Under the pieces are notes generated by a model, which was not told the origin of the DNA, did not search any database, and was given only the letters and a program-made list of their open reading frames with translations. This document shows, piece by piece, positions 1 through 12,423 of a DNA stretch of 64,000 bases. The first letter of the stretch is position 1. Every line of letters begins with the position of its first letter. The translations under genes and the position numbers were made by a program. Source of the DNA: Idiomarina baltica OS145 (lineage in GTDB: Bacteria; Pseudomonadota; Gammaproteobacteria; Enterobacterales; Alteromonadaceae); contig NZ_AAMX01000001.1 of assembly GCF_000152885.1 (NCBI RefSeq), positions 1 through 64,000 on the forward strand, given 5' to 3'.

Positions 1-10
1 TTAAGAGATT

Positions 11-44
11 TTGCCTTGTTTCAGTCATTACTGCAACAAGGCAA
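11..44 (-). terminator. Hairpin 3' of purA, probable terminator
   Basis: A 10-bp perfect stem (11-20 with 35-44) carries an inner 4-bp stem (22-25 with 30-33) capped by a 4-base loop. It begins 7 bases after the purA stop codon in the direction of purA transcription. There is no long T-tract on the minus strand after it, so intrinsic termination is plausible but not certain. It could instead be a 3'-end stabilising hairpin. Confidence 0.5.
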
Positions 45-50
45 ATCAAT

Positions 51-1439
<1,389 letters not shown>

Positions 1440-1454
1440 TCAATTTGTTTGAGC

Positions 1455-2348
1455 TTACTCTTTCGGCTCGCCTTGAAGATCCTGAAGGTAGCGGAAGAAA
1501 TCACTCTCCGCATCAAGCACCAGTACATCCGATCCCGAACTGAACGATTCGCTGTATGCTTGCATGCTACGAATGAATGCAAAGAACTCTGGATCTTGTT
1601 GATAAGAGTCCGCATAAATCTTCGCAGCTTGCGCATCACCTTCACCTCTTAGTTGGCGAGATTGACGCTTAGCATCCGCTAACATAACGGTTACGCGTGC
1701 ATCCACATCAGCACGGATAATTTCCGCCTGCTCGCGACCCTCTGAACGGTGCTCAGTCGCAACAGCTTGACGCTCAGCGCGCATCCGCTGGTAAATAGAC
1801 TGACTTACTTCATCTGGTAAGTTAATCTGCATCACTCGTACATCGACGACTTCGACACCCAGGTCAGACGCGCTTTCAGCCCCTTTAATAAGGGCTTCAC
1901 GCATCAGTTCATCACGCTCACCAGACACGATATCGGAAATGGTGCGGCTACCAAATTCACTACGTAAGCCACTGTTAATCCGTCGAGTCAGCAAGGCCTC
2001 AGCCTGCATCTTATTACCACCATTGGTACTCAAGTAGAAAGTAGAAAAGTCATTGATGCGCCACATTACGTACGTATCAACGATCAAATCCTTTTTCTCA
2101 CTGGTAACAAAACGGTCTGGATCACCATCAAGCGTTTGTAAGCGAGCATCTAAGCGTTTTACTTGCTCGATAAATGGTATTTTAAAGTGCAAGCCAGGTT
2201 CAAAAACCATCGCCTCGCCAGTCTCGGCATTACGCTCAACCTTACCAAATTGAATAAGAATGGCACGCTCACCCTCTTTAACAACATAAAGAGACGACAA
2301 ACCCAAAGCGACGAGTACTACTACAATAATTGCGATTAAATTTTTCAT
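1455..2348 (-). CDS. hflC: HflC, membrane regulator of FtsH protease
   Basis: HflC partners with HflK in a large membrane-anchored SPFH/prohibitin assembly that surrounds and modulates the FtsH AAA protease. The 297-residue protein has one N-terminal membrane anchor (about residues 4-23). An SPFH domain follows, beginning near VKEGERAILIQFG, and then a long Ala/Glu/Arg-rich helical segment around residues 160-250. It starts 2 bases after the hflK stop, so the two are translationally coupled as in E. coli. An efficient terminator follows it. Confidence 0.96.
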   Translation of the reverse strand: MKNLIAIIVVVLVALGLSSLYVVKEGERAILIQFGKVERNAETGEAMVFEPGLHFKIPFIEQVKRLDARLQTLDGDPDRFVTSEKKDLIVDTYVMWRINDFSTFYLSTNGGNKMQAEALLTRRINSGLRSEFGSRTISDIVSGERDELMREALIKGAESASDLGVEVVDVRVMQINLPDEVSQSIYQRMRAERQAVATEHRSEGREQAEIIRADVDARVTVMLADAKRQSRQLRGEGDAQAAKIYADSYQQDPEFFAFIRSMQAYSESFSSGSDVLVLDAESDFFRYLQDLQGEPKE

Positions 2349-2350
2349 AA

Positions 2351-3514
2351 TTATCGACCCCCGCCACGCGTATTTGTACGACCCGAATCAGTCGAATTGC
2401 TCGAGCCATTTGCGCTGTTGCGCGATTGATTCATGTTTGAGTCGGTTGGTACACGCAAAGGCGATAGGTCATTGACCTTTCTTCCTTGCTTTTCAAGAAT
2501 CTTGTCGAGCGGTAGGTACATCATGTTATTGCTACCCTCAACATCGACCAACACTTTCGGTGTTTTTGCGTAGAGGTCTTGCAAGGTATCTAAGTAGATA
2601 CGCTCACGCGTTACCTGCGGCGCGTTTTCGTACTGCGGTAACAGTTCGTTAAAGCGAGCCACTTCACCTTGAGCCTCTAGGATGATCTGCTCTTTATACG
2701 CTTGCGCTTCTTGCAGCATACGACGTACTTGACCACGTGCCAAAGGCTCGACTTCACGTGCATACGCTTCCGCTTCACGGATAAAGCGTTCTTCATCCTC
2801 TTGCGCAGCGATTGCGTCATCAAATGCTTCTTTAACCTCTTCTGGCGGACGCGCTGGGAGCAGGTTAATATCTACGATTTGCAGACCCATTGAATACGGG
2901 TCGATGGTACGTTCAAGTAAGTCAAGCGTACGCGCACGAACATCCTCACGACCGCGTGTAAGGACTTCATCCATGGTCGTGTGACCCACCACGTAACGTA
3001 ACGCACTGTCCGTCGCACGCGACAAGACTTGATCCGCGTTATCAACGTTGAACAAGTAGTTACGCGGATCGACGACACGGTACTGCACGTCCAGTTGTAC
3101 TACCACGACGTTTTCGTCTTGGGTCAACATAAAGCCTTCGGTGCTATCAGAGCGAATGTTGTTAACGTCCACATGCTCGACTGTATCAACGAACACAGGG
3201 CGCCAATGCAGACCCGACTCGACAAGCGTATGGAAGTTGCCAAAACGCAATACAACGCCTCGATCAGCCTCTTTTACTGTATAAAAACCTGCAATAAACC
3301 AGATGATGACAGCGAGTACTGCGATAATGCCGATGCCCTTCGCTGGGATGCCCGACTTGCCACCACCACTGCCTTTATTTCCACCAAGACCTAACTTGGC
3401 AAAAAATTTTCGCAGCGCCTCATCAAGATCTGGGGGGCCCTGATCGTTCCCCCCTTGGTTTTTCCATGGGTCGCGGTCTTTGTTACCGCCATTCCCCGGT
3501 TGGTTCCATGCCAT
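2351..3514 (-). CDS. hflK: HflK, membrane regulator of FtsH protease
   Basis: HflK is the larger partner of HflC in the FtsH-regulating complex at the periplasmic face of the inner membrane. The 387-residue protein has a Gly/Asn-rich cytoplasmic N terminus (about residues 1-55) and a single membrane segment near residues 60-78. The SPFH domain and a helical region follow. The C-terminal tail is Ser/Asn/Gly-rich and low in complexity. It lies 30 bases downstream of hflX and 2 bases before hflC, in the canonical order. Confidence 0.96.
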   Translation of the reverse strand: MAWNQPGNGGNKDRDPWKNQGGNDQGPPDLDEALRKFFAKLGLGGNKGSGGGKSGIPAKGIGIIAVLAVIIWFIAGFYTVKEADRGVVLRFGNFHTLVESGLHWRPVFVDTVEHVDVNNIRSDSTEGFMLTQDENVVVVQLDVQYRVVDPRNYLFNVDNADQVLSRATDSALRYVVGHTTMDEVLTRGREDVRARTLDLLERTIDPYSMGLQIVDINLLPARPPEEVKEAFDDAIAAQEDEERFIREAEAYAREVEPLARGQVRRMLQEAQAYKEQIILEAQGEVARFNELLPQYENAPQVTRERIYLDTLQDLYAKTPKVLVDVEGSNNMMYLPLDKILEKQGRKVNDLSPLRVPTDSNMNQSRNSANGSSNSTDSGRTNTRGGGR

Positions 3515-3544
3515 GGATGACTCCGTTAAAGTTAAAAAAATCGT

Positions 3545-4828
3545 TTACTGAATATAGTTATCGAGTCGATTGTCGTATTCTTTCTGTAATTTATTCCAAT
3601 CAACTATCGACATTTTAATGTCGAGCTCTAATTCGCCTTGTTCATCTATTCGTTCTGCCGAAACGCTATTGAGTTGATACAGCGTACCACGCAGTTTACC
3701 CATAGATGGTGGCAATTTTAAGCTTAAATTGACCATTTGCGGTCCGAGTCGCTCTTTCAGAGCCTCGAAAATAAGCTCGGTGCCGATATTGTCTTGCGCT
3801 GAAACCCAGACTCTAACGGGCTTCCCTTCATCGTCTCTATCAATACGCGGCGCAGAGTCCTCCAGTTTATCAATTTTGTTGCAAATCATTAACTGCGGTA
3901 CTTCACCTGCACCAATTTCATCCAGCACTTCACTCACTTGTTCAATATTGCTTTGTTGATGCTCATCGGCGACATCAACAACATGCAACAGAATATCCGC
4001 TTCCTGCGTTTCTTGCAGCGTTGCTTTAAACGCAGCGACTAAGTCGTGCGGTAAATGACGAATAAAGCCCACAGTGTCAGCAAGAATAATGCGCCCAACA
4101 TCTTCTACTTCGAGCTTTCGTAACGTTGGATCGAGTGTGGCGAAGAGCTGATCCGCAGCATACACCCCCGACTCTGTCATGGTATTGAACAAGGTCGACT
4201 TACCTGCGTTAGTATAGCCAACAAGACTCACGGTTGGAATTTCTGCTCGTTGGCGCGCACGACGCCCCTGCTCTCGCTGCTTTTGTACCTTCTCAAGACG
4301 GCGCAAAATATTTTTAATACGCCCCCGGATGAGTCTTCGGTCAGTTTCTAGCTGCGTTTCACCGGGCCCTCTTAGCCCAATGCCACCTTTTTGTCTTTCT
4401 AAGTGTGTCCAACCACGTACTAGGCGAGTGGATATATGGCGCAGTTGCGCTAATTCAACCTGCAACTTACCTTCGTGAGTCCGCGCGCGTTGCGCAAAAA
4501 TATCGAGTATTAAGCCGGTACGGTCTAAGACTCGACACTTACAAATTTTTTCGAGGTTTCGCTCTTGAGTGGGTGATAACGCGTGATTAAAAATGACAAT
4601 ATTGGCGTCCAACGCCTGCACCTGCTCAGCAATTTCTTCTGCTTTACCACTTCCCACGAAGTACTTAGGACTAGGCGCGCTGCGAGAGGCCGTCACCACT
4701 CCAAGCGGTTCGACACCTGCTGAGCTAGCTAAAAGATGAAGTTCAGAGAGGTCTTCTCTATCGACTTCGGCGGGCAAGTCCATATGGACCAATACGGCAT
4801 AATCGCCACCTTCATATCTGTCGAACAA
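3545..4828 (-). CDS. hflX: HflX, ribosome-associated GTPase
   Basis: HflX binds the 50S subunit and splits stalled or heat-damaged ribosomes. At 427 residues it has the N-terminal HflX-specific domain (about 1-165), including the glycine-rich GIGLRGPGETQLETDRR segment. A helical linker follows (about 165-195) and then a TRAFAC GTPase domain. G1 is GYTNAGKS (204-211), G3 is DTVGF (251-255) and G4 is NKID. A C-terminal domain ends the protein. It starts 25 bases after the hfq stop and is probably co-transcribed with hfq and hflKC. Confidence 0.97.
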   Translation of the reverse strand: MFDRYEGGDYAVLVHMDLPAEVDREDLSELHLLASSAGVEPLGVVTASRSAPSPKYFVGSGKAEEIAEQVQALDANIVIFNHALSPTQERNLEKICKCRVLDRTGLILDIFAQRARTHEGKLQVELAQLRHISTRLVRGWTHLERQKGGIGLRGPGETQLETDRRLIRGRIKNILRRLEKVQKQREQGRRARQRAEIPTVSLVGYTNAGKSTLFNTMTESGVYAADQLFATLDPTLRKLEVEDVGRIILADTVGFIRHLPHDLVAAFKATLQETQEADILLHVVDVADEHQQSNIEQVSEVLDEIGAGEVPQLMICNKIDKLEDSAPRIDRDDEGKPVRVWVSAQDNIGTELIFEALKERLGPQMVNLSLKLPPSMGKLRGTLYQLNSVSAERIDEQGELELDIKMSIVDWNKLQKEYDNRLDNYIQ

Positions 4829-4853
4829 CGTTTCTAGACCTCCTCAATATTGC

Positions 4854-5129
<276 letters not shown>

Positions 5130-5274
5130 TTATTAATATCCAAGTCAATGGGGTGGCCAGTTAAATGGTAGAACCTATTAATCACCCTAGACCAACGGTA
5201 AAATTTTGCAACTTAAACATGCCATAACATACGCTGCATTCCCAGTCTTTGATCTTAGGGCGAATCTTTATTTT

Positions 5275-6231
5275 TCAATCTTTTACCGAAAACTTTTCGG
5301 TTGGCTGTTGCAACCGCGATCGAACCTGATCGAGTTTATCATGGGCGAAAGTATCCAGCCAGTGCACATCTGGCCAACCGCGTAGCCACGTTAACTGCCG
5401 CTTTGCAAGCTGTCGTGTCGCAATAATCCCGCGCTCTTTCATCGCCTGATAAGTCAATTCACCCGTTAAATAGTGCCACATTTGACGGTAACCCACACTG
5501 CGGATAGCGGGTAAATCCGGATGTAAGTCGTTACGCTTGAACAGCGCTTCTACTTCTTGCTGAAAGCCCTCCGCTAGCATTTGATCAAAACGCTGAGCAA
5601 TGCGCTCGTGTAATAGTGCGCGCTGCTGTGGCGCAACCGCAAATTGGTAAATAGGATAATTTAAGGCACCTCGCCGTTGTTGAACTAGCTGCGTCATTGG
5701 TTTGGCAGACAACTGATAGACCTCTAAAGCACGCAATGTACGTTGCGGGTCATTGGGATGAATTCTCGCAGCCGCCTCAGGATCGACTTCGGCTAACCTT
5801 TGATGAAGTGTCGCTAAACCATGCGTATCGAGTTCAAACTGCAGTTGCTGGCGAACATTGGTATCGGATTCTGGCAAAGCCGACATGCCTTCCAACAGCG
5901 CTTTAAAATAAAGCATCGTGCCACCGACCAAAATAGGAGTGTGACCGCGTGCTAGAATCTTTTCGATTAAGCTCGTCGCATCTCGCTGGAACTCCGACGC
6001 TGAGTAAGTTTCTGCGGGATCACAAATATCAAGCAAATGATGTGGGATACCTTGCCTCTCGGCGAGACTGGGCTTTGCTGTGCCAATATCCATCCCGCGA
6101 TAAATCAACGCTGAATCGACTGAAATAATCTCGCCGTCGAGTTGCTTTGCAAGTTCAATGGATAAGGCCGTCTTACCCGCGGCGGTTGGTCCGTATATGC
6201 ATATCACGGCTGGACAGGTATTAAGTTTCAT
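5275..6231 (-). CDS. miaA: tRNA dimethylallyltransferase MiaA
   Basis: MiaA transfers a dimethylallyl group to N6 of A37 in tRNAs reading codons that begin with U. The 318-residue protein has the P-loop GPTAAGKT at residues 14-21. The family segments [22 protein letters not shown] and [12 protein letters not shown] follow, then the RSVGYRQMW tRNA-binding region. Its start codon lies inside the 3' end of mutL (11-base overlap), which implies translational coupling. Confidence 0.97.
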   Translation of the reverse strand: MKLNTCPAVICIYGPTAAGKTALSIELAKQLDGEIISVDSALIYRGMDIGTAKPSLAERQGIPHHLLDICDPAETYSASEFQRDATSLIEKILARGHTPILVGGTMLYFKALLEGMSALPESDTNVRQQLQFELDTHGLATLHQRLAEVDPEAAARIHPNDPQRTLRALEVYQLSAKPMTQLVQQRRGALNYPIYQFAVAPQQRALLHERIAQRFDQMLAEGFQQEVEALFKRNDLHPDLPAIRSVGYRQMWHYLTGELTYQAMKERGIIATRQLAKRQLTWLRGWPDVHWLDTFAHDKLDQVRSRLQQPTEKFSVKD

Positions 6232-7945
6232 TGACTTCTGGCACCTTAATTTGTTGAAGCAATGTCGATGTGCTGTCTAACTGAGTCTGCCACTGCTGAC
6301 ACCAGTAATCCGCTTGTGACTTTGACAACATCGTGTCGACTGCAGCGTCAGCAAGAAACTCGATAATCGCCTGGTCGCTGAGTTTGCACTGTTCGAGTAA
6401 CGACAGTACGCTGCTTGCAATATGCTTGCGTCGTAACATGGAGGGCACCTGAGTTACGATAAACGACGCGCCTTGCCAGTAGAAACTAACACCTGATTGA
6501 GCAAGTTCAGAACTGTACTGTGAGACCTGCTTTTTAGTCCACTCTGTTTCCGATAAGTTGATTTTTTGCTCGACAAGCAGCGGTTGCCCAGCCATGCCCT
6601 GCTGATATTGTTGCTTTATCTGTGGCTCGAGTAATCTTCTTTGAACATTAACTAAATCTAGCCAGGCTGGCTGTTCGTCGCGCCTAATGAGCGCAAAACG
6701 CCCATGGAATACATCAACAATTCGCCACTGTCGAGCGTCGACCGTAAGCTCCACCGCATTGGGTAGTATCGACGCGCCTAATCTTGACCGGTTCGCCGTA
6801 TTGGATTGAGCGTGGGCACTATAGTCTCGAACAGATGGATTTGACGTTACGTGCTTTTTTGAACCACCCGTTTGGTATAAATGGCGCGGTTGCTGAGTTG
6901 CGTCTTCCACACGGTCCGACGCGCTATTCGTATCCTCTTGATGTTGGCCCAGTAATAATTGTTTGACGGTATTGAGAACGAAGTCATGCACTTGCCGTTG
7001 CTGATGAAAGCGAACCTCGTGTTTGGCGGGATGCACATTCACATCGACTTGATCCGCCGGTACCGTCAGATAAATTGCAAATGTGGGTACCCGCTCCGCC
7101 GTTAAAAACGAATCATAAGCTTGACGAATCGCATGATTGATAAGCTTATCTTTCATCATCCGCCCGTTTACAAAGCTGTACTGTACGTCGCCTTGATGTC
7201 GGCATTGTTCGGGCGCCGCAAGCCAACCCTCGATATGTATATCATGTGCGTGCTGTTGAAAGTACAACGCATCTTGAGCAAAGCCTGAGCCACAGACTTT
7301 TGCTAATCGGCGTCGCCAATGCAGTTGATCATGTTCGCTAACCGCAGGGTAGTATCGGACACGTTTGCCATTGTGATTGAGAGTAATATCAATATCCCAA
7401 CGGCTCAATGCGATACGCTTAATGACTTCATCAATATGGCCAAATTCAGTTTTATCTGTACGCAAGAACTTTCGTCGAGCCGGTGTGTTGTAAAAGACAT
7501 CTTGGATATCGACGGTCGTACCATCAGGGTGTGACGCAGGTTCGATGCGTACCTGCATATCTTTGCCTTCCGACCAGGCTTGCCACGCCGCCGACTGTTC
7601 GGCCGGTTTGGATACCAAGCGCAGCCGCGATACCGAGCTAATACTCGCCAACGCTTCACCGCGAAAACCTAAACTCGTAATCGCTTCTAAGTCATCAATG
7701 TCAGCTATTTTACTGGTGGCATGCCGACTGAGCGCAAGCGCTAACTCGTCACGCGGAATGCCGACACCATTATCTCTTATACGAATGCGCTTGGCGCCAC
7801 CTGACTCAATATCAATGACTAATTCTGACGCCTTTGCATCGAGCGCGTTTTCAACCAGTTCTTTGACGATTGAAGCAGGACGCTCAACCACTTCACCTGC
7901 AGCAATTTGGTTGGCTAGTTCAACCGGTAATTGTTTAATTGGCAT
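6221..7945 (-). CDS. mutL: DNA mismatch repair protein MutL
   Basis: MutL couples mismatch recognition by MutS to downstream repair. The 574-residue protein has the N-terminal GHKL ATPase with its catalytic Glu29 and Asn33 in [15 protein letters not shown] is at 58-62 and GFRGEAL at 93-99. The S5-like domain 2 contains VNGRMMKD and [14 protein letters not shown] poorly conserved linker (about 340-390) and the C-terminal dimerisation domain follow. I do not see the DQHAAHERI-type endonuclease motif, consistent with MutH-type, methyl-directed relatives. It overlaps amiB by one base and miaA by 11. Confidence 0.97.
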   Translation of the reverse strand: MPIKQLPVELANQIAAGEVVERPASIVKELVENALDAKASELVIDIESGGAKRIRIRDNGVGIPRDELALALSRHATSKIADIDDLEAITSLGFRGEALASISSVSRLRLVSKPAEQSAAWQAWSEGKDMQVRIEPASHPDGTTVDIQDVFYNTPARRKFLRTDKTEFGHIDEVIKRIALSRWDIDITLNHNGKRVRYYPAVSEHDQLHWRRRLAKVCGSGFAQDALYFQQHAHDIHIEGWLAAPEQCRHQGDVQYSFVNGRMMKDKLINHAIRQAYDSFLTAERVPTFAIYLTVPADQVDVNVHPAKHEVRFHQQRQVHDFVLNTVKQLLLGQHQEDTNSASDRVEDATQQPRHLYQTGGSKKHVTSNPSVRDYSAHAQSNTANRSRLGASILPNAVELTVDARQWRIVDVFHGRFALIRRDEQPAWLDLVNVQRRLLEPQIKQQYQQGMAGQPLLVEQKINLSETEWTKKQVSQYSSELAQSGVSFYWQGASFIVTQVPSMLRRKHIASSVLSLLEQCKLSDQAIIEFLADAAVDTMLSKSQADYWCQQWQTQLDSTSTLLQQIKVPEVNET

Positions 7946-9270
7946 TAGTCTCTCGGAATCGTCAGCTTCTGCCCAATTCTAACCACGTCACTTCGCAACT
8001 GGTTTTCACGCTTGATAGCTTTAACCGTTGTTCCATAACGTTCAGCAATTTCAGATAGGGAGTCACCCGATTTCACGGTGTACTCCATCGATGCTTGCTG
8101 AGCCAACAACGTGTTTTCGATTGGGTTATTGATAAAGTAACGTCTAATGCCGTTATAAATTGCACGAGCTAGCTTTTGTTGATGAGCGTTGCTCAGTAGT
8201 AACCTTTCTTCACTTGGACTAGAAATGAACCCGGTCTCGACCAAGATGGAAGGTTTATCCGGCGACTTAAGTACTGCAAGGCTAGCGGCTTGAGGGGCTG
8301 TTTTGTGCATTTTTGTCACACTACCCATTTCATCAATAATATGGCGAGCCGCACTGTAGGCTCCGGCAATCGACCGGTCCATTGACATATCGAGTAACGT
8401 TTGTGCCAAAAAAGGCTCGTGGCTATTACTTTGAATGATGGCCTCAGCGCCGCCGAGCAATTCAGACTGACGCTCTCGCGACTCGAGCCAACGACCGATT
8501 TCTGAGTCTGCGCGACGTTTCGATAGCACCCAAACAGAGCCGCCTCTGGGTTGAGGTGTTCGAAACGCATCTGCATGCACCGATACAAAGAAATCCGCTT
8601 TTGCATCCCACGCTTTTTGGGGCCTATCGTTTAAACCTAAATAATAGTCCCCCGTTCGCACTAAATAGGCCTGCATACTCGGATCGTCATTAATCATTTT
8701 TGCAAGTGCTCGGGCAATTTTTAGCACTACGGTCTTCTCGTAGGTTCCGCTAGGTCCAATAGAGCCGGGATCATCGCCGCCATGTCCAGCATCGACGGCA
8801 ATCGTAATTTTACGATCTTTAAGTTCCTCAATCGACTTAGCAGGGCCACTGCGCTCTATCGATTTACCTTTAATATCAACCACCAGACGATCGTTATAGC
8901 GGTCGTTAGCCGGCAACGGAAAAACCTCAAACTCTGCTTGCTTATTCAGTTCAATGACGATGCGCGTTGACTGCGAGTTTTTAGGGCTACTTGTGCGTAC
9001 TTTGTCTACCAACAGTGATTCGTTGGCTAAGTTTTCTAACTCAGCATTGAGCTGAGTCGCGTTGAAATCGATCACAATTCGATAAGGTGTACCCTGGTAC
9101 AACTTAAAGTAGCTATAATCCGGCGCTTGGCTTAAATCAAACACAATGCGCGTCTTATCCGGAGACGGCCAGACACGGACACTCTCAATTGCATTCTGAC
9201 TCGCCCAGACCGGAGTTATTAGGCAAAAAAGTAAGACAGCAGTGATCGAACGATATAGCGTTTTTATCAT
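7945..9270 (-). CDS. amiB: N-acetylmuramoyl-L-alanine amidase AmiB
   Basis: This periplasmic zinc amidase cleaves the stem peptide from septal peptidoglycan so that daughter cells separate. The 441-residue protein has a signal peptide (about 1-23, VWA). An AMIN targeting domain follows (about 25-135), then an Amidase_3 domain (about 154-375) with zinc ligand His163 in [11 protein letters not shown] single C-terminal LysM domain (about 394-438, starting [13 protein letters not shown]) binds the wall. E. coli AmiB lacks the LysM, but it is common in other gammaproteobacteria. Its stop overlaps the mutL start and its start overlaps the tsaE stop. Confidence 0.96.
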   Translation of the reverse strand: MIKTLYRSITAVLLFCLITPVWASQNAIESVRVWPSPDKTRIVFDLSQAPDYSYFKLYQGTPYRIVIDFNATQLNAELENLANESLLVDKVRTSSPKNSQSTRIVIELNKQAEFEVFPLPANDRYNDRLVVDIKGKSIERSGPAKSIEELKDRKITIAVDAGHGGDDPGSIGPSGTYEKTVVLKIARALAKMINDDPSMQAYLVRTGDYYLGLNDRPQKAWDAKADFFVSVHADAFRTPQPRGGSVWVLSKRRADSEIGRWLESRERQSELLGGAEAIIQSNSHEPFLAQTLLDMSMDRSIAGAYSAARHIIDEMGSVTKMHKTAPQAASLAVLKSPDKPSILVETGFISSPSEERLLLSNAHQQKLARAIYNGIRRYFINNPIENTLLAQQASMEYTVKSGDSLSEIAERYGTTVKAIKRENQLRSDVVRIGQKLTIPRD

Positions 9271-9731
9271 TATTTTAGTTGCTTAACAATGTGTTCACCG
9301 ATAGGCGTACGAGCAATACATTCAAGCTGGCGGCCCTCGTTTTCATAAGCTACATTAATCACAATATCGGCTTTCGGCAACCATCCCTCGCCACGTTCTG
9401 GCCATTCGATAAGACTCATACTTCGTTGTGAGAAATAATCACGAATGCCCATAAACTCGAGTTCTTCTGGATCAGCGAGTCGATATAAATCAAAATGATA
9501 TACCGCAATGTCTCCCAGATCGTAAGGCTCTACCAGTGTGTAAGTCGGGCTTTTCACAGCGCCTGCATGTCCTAATGCTTGAATAAATCCTCGACTCAAC
9601 GCCGTTTTACCCGCGCCAAGAGGACCATTTAAGTAAATCACCAAAGGCGCTTTCGCCAACTGTGCTAGACGTTTAGCCCACGTTTGCGTAGCGGCTTCAT
9701 CAGCTAAGTATTGTGTTAATGTTTGATTCAT
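9270..9731 (-). CDS. tsaE: TsaE, ATPase for tRNA t6A synthesis
   Basis: TsaE is the ATPase of the TsaBDE complex that installs threonylcarbamoyl on A37 of ANN-decoding tRNAs. The 153-residue protein has the P-loop GPLGAGKT at residues 36-43. The family signatures SPTYTLVEPY, YHFDLYRL and IEWPERG follow. It sits 9 bases downstream of nnr and overlaps amiB by one base (TAATG type), as in the E. coli yjeF-yjeE-amiB order. Confidence 0.97.
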   Translation of the reverse strand: MNQTLTQYLADEAATQTWAKRLAQLAKAPLVIYLNGPLGAGKTALSRGFIQALGHAGAVKSPTYTLVEPYDLGDIAVYHFDLYRLADPEELEFMGIRDYFSQRSMSLIEWPERGEGWLPKADIVINVAYENEGRQLECIARTPIGEHIVKQLK

Positions 9732-9740
9732 GGTCTACGA

Positions 9741-11252
9741 CTACTCCGGTATCCAACCGTTCACTAATTTACGAATAATTGGCATTAAGTCACTCGCTAA
9801 AGTACCCCGTGGCGCTTTTGAGCCGGCCACCTCTCCCGCGACGGCATGCCAGTATACTCCTGCGGTCAGCGCCTGTGCAGGTGCTAAACCTTGTGCGACT
9901 AAGGCACCTATTAATCCAGCCAAACAGTCTCCCATGCCGCCAGAGGCCATTGCCGGCGAGCCGCGGTCGATCAGCCAATTGCCCCGGGTTGAACTGATTA
10001 AACTGCCTGCGCCTTTTAATACGATCTGTGCATGATACTGATTATGCAGCGATAACGCATGTTCGAATCGGTTGGCCTCGATATCTCGCGTGTTGCATTT
10101 TAGTAAGCGCGCGGCTTCTCCAGGGTGAGGCGTTAGAATCAGCTGCGAACTATGCACAGGGTCTTGCGCCAACCAGTATAGCCCATCGGCATCAATAACT
10201 TTGCAGGTGTTGACGGCCATGCATGCTTGGTAAATTTTATACCCCCATTCATCACGCCCAAGTCCCGGGCCGACAACCAGCGAGGTTGCTGCGTTTAAAA
10301 GGTGGTTAAGTTGCTCTGGCGCTTCAACGCCGTGCACCATTGCTTCCGGTTGTTGACTCGCGATAATACCTACATTACTCGGATGACACGCAACTGACAC
10401 TTTACCTGCGCCCGCTCGTAACGCCGCAACCATAGCTAGGATAGCCGCACCGGGCATACCAGGGCCGGCACCGACAATCAGCACATGACCATGCGTTCCC
10501 TTATGAGAGTGGGCAACACGATCACCTAACCAGCTGTACGGATTTTCTGTCACACGTCGCCACGCTGGCTGCTCTAATCGTTCAAAGTACTTACCAGCCC
10601 CCAAATCTGCTAACACAATTCGTCCGACGTGACCTGGGCTGGCGCCCGTAAAGAGCCCTCGTTTGTACGCAATCATTGTGACCGTAACCTGCGCGACAAT
10701 TGCCTCACCCATAATACAGCCACTATCGGCATTAATGCCTGTTGGAACGTCAATCGCAAGTACTGGTACGCGAGACTTGTTAAGTGCTCTGACCCATTCC
10801 GCGAGCGCTCCTTCAACAGGTCGACTTAAACCAATGCCAAACACCGCATCGACAATCAGGTCGTAATCATTTGCTGTGCAATCAGTTAGCGGTCTTTCCT
10901 CAAGTCCCAGCTCACGACACGCGCGTCGCGCTTGCACAGCAGGCTCATGGCTAGTCTGCTTCAGCTCAGCTTTTGCATTCAATGCATACAGAGACACTTT
11001 GTAGCCTGCTTGATGGGCTAAACGCGCAACGATATAACCATCGCCACCGTTGTTGCCCTCTCCACAGCAGATTGCAATAGAAGCCCCAACGCTCACTATT
11101 CGCTCGAGTTCCTCAAACACAGAACGACCTGCCAGAGACATCAACTGCCCCAGGCTGTATCCTGCTAACTCGCCAGCGCGCGCTTCACTGCGTTGTAGCT
11201 GTTCTGCACAGTATAGATTCTGTGCTAAGCTGATGGATTGTGACGTTTCCAT
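9741..11252 (-). CDS. nnr: Bifunctional NAD(P)H-hydrate repair enzyme Nnr
   Basis: Nnr repairs hydrated NAD(P)H. The N-terminal YjeF_N epimerase domain (about residues 1-220, with EGNNGGDGYIVAR and DAVFGIGLSRP) interconverts R and S forms. The C-terminal ribokinase-like dehydratase (about 230-500) restores NAD(P)H using ADP; it contains VGPGLGRD, LTPHPGEAARLL, LKGAGS and the catalytic GMGDCLAG. It is the first gene of the long minus-strand operon. Only 18 bases separate its start from divergent queG, so the promoters must lie inside the opposing coding sequences. Confidence 0.97.
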   Translation of the reverse strand: METSQSISLAQNLYCAEQLQRSEARAGELAGYSLGQLMSLAGRSVFEELERIVSVGASIAICCGEGNNGGDGYIVARLAHQAGYKVSLYALNAKAELKQTSHEPAVQARRACRELGLEERPLTDCTANDYDLIVDAVFGIGLSRPVEGALAEWVRALNKSRVPVLAIDVPTGINADSGCIMGEAIVAQVTVTMIAYKRGLFTGASPGHVGRIVLADLGAGKYFERLEQPAWRRVTENPYSWLGDRVAHSHKGTHGHVLIVGAGPGMPGAAILAMVAALRAGAGKVSVACHPSNVGIIASQQPEAMVHGVEAPEQLNHLLNAATSLVVGPGLGRDEWGYKIYQACMAVNTCKVIDADGLYWLAQDPVHSSQLILTPHPGEAARLLKCNTRDIEANRFEHALSLHNQYHAQIVLKGAGSLISSTRGNWLIDRGSPAMASGGMGDCLAGLIGALVAQGLAPAQALTAGVYWHAVAGEVAGSKAPRGTLASDLMPIIRKLVNGWIPE

Positions 11253-11270
11253 GCTAAAGCTCCCAACATC

Positions 11271-12422
11271 ATGTCGAATTCTTCAATGTATTCTAGTTTG
11301 TCTTACACCGAACTTGAACAATTAGCCCAAAAAATCAAGCAATGGGGCCGAGAACTAGGCTTTCAGAAGGTCGGCATTGCCGATCTTGATTTACAAAAGC
11401 ACGAGGCCACTCTACAGAACTGGTTAGATAAAGGCTATCACGGAGAAATGGGGTTTATGGAGCGCCACGGGATGCTACGCGCACGACCTGCTGAACTTCA
11501 CCCAGGTTCTGTCAGAGCCATTTCAGTGCGTATGAACTATTTACCGGCCGAGGCAGGCTTTGCAAAAACACTCAATAATGACCGACTGGGCTATATTTCA
11601 CGCTATGCGCTCGGCCGCGATTACCACAAATTACTACGAAAACGCCTCAAGCAATTAGGCGATAAAATAAAGGCAGAATTCGCTGACACAGATTTTCGTC
11701 CATTTGTCGATTCCGCACCCATAATGGAGCGCCCTCTCGCCGAAAAGGCGGGATTAGGCTGGACTGGCAAACACACTTTAATACTCGATAAAGACAGCGG
11801 TTCTTGGTTCTTCTTGGGGGAGCTATTAATCAACTTACCACTTCCCACTGATAGTCCAGTCGAGGAGGCGTGTGGTAGCTGTTCGGCGTGTATGACCATT
11901 TGCCCTACCCAAGCCATTGTCGCCCCTTATGAACTCGATGCTCGACGCTGTATTTCTTATTTAACTATCGAACTAAAAGGTAGCATTCCTGAGGATTTGC
12001 GCCCGCTGATGGGAAACCGTATCTACGGTTGTGATGATTGTCAGCTTATCTGCCCATGGAATCGCTACGCACAACTGACTGACGAAGCGGACTTTAATCC
12101 ACGCCATTATCTGCACACACCGGAACTGCTTGCGCTGTGGCAGTGGGATGAGGAGACCTTTAACCAACGATTACAGGGGTCTCCGATTAGGCGTATCGGT
12201 CACGAATGTTGGTTACGTAACATTGCGGTTGCGCTGGGTAATGCGCAAGCAAACGCTGACGTTATTGAAGCGCTCGAATGGCGCAGTGGTCAAGTCTCGG
12301 AAATGGTACAAGAGCATATTGATTGGGCGCTCGACCGGCAACGCAGCGGCGCAGCGCAAGTGACACAACAACTTAAGCGTTTAGTGCGAGCCGTCAGTAA
12401 AGGACTACCTCGCGACGCTTAA
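11271..12422 (+). CDS. queG: Epoxyqueuosine reductase QueG
   Basis: QueG reduces epoxyqueuosine to queuosine in tRNA, the last step of Q biosynthesis, using cobalamin and two [4Fe-4S] clusters. The 383-residue protein contains the cluster motifs CGSCSACMTICP (about 203-214) and CDDCQLICPWN (about 257-267). The family segments GRDYHKLLRKRL and DSAPIMERPLAEKAGLGW are also present, followed by a C-terminal HEAT-like region. The first of two nearby ATG codons was kept. It diverges from nnr, the same arrangement as queG/nnr in E. coli. Its stop lies one base from the stop of convergent yheV. Confidence 0.97.
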   Translation: MSNSSMYSSLSYTELEQLAQKIKQWGRELGFQKVGIADLDLQKHEATLQNWLDKGYHGEMGFMERHGMLRARPAELHPGSVRAISVRMNYLPAEAGFAKTLNNDRLGYISRYALGRDYHKLLRKRLKQLGDKIKAEFADTDFRPFVDSAPIMERPLAEKAGLGWTGKHTLILDKDSGSWFFLGELLINLPLPTDSPVEEACGSCSACMTICPTQAIVAPYELDARRCISYLTIELKGSIPEDLRPLMGNRIYGCDDCQLICPWNRYAQLTDEADFNPRHYLHTPELLALWQWDEETFNQRLQGSPIRRIGHECWLRNIAVALGNAQANADVIEALEWRSGQVSEMVQEHIDWALDRQRSGAAQVTQQLKRLVRAVSKGLPRDA

Positions 12423-12423
12423 C

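Noticed and set aside
7545-7982. 145-residue plus-strand frame opposite mutL
   Set aside because: It is a shadow of the conserved MutL ATPase domain in another frame; composition is Ser/Ala-rich with no family signature.
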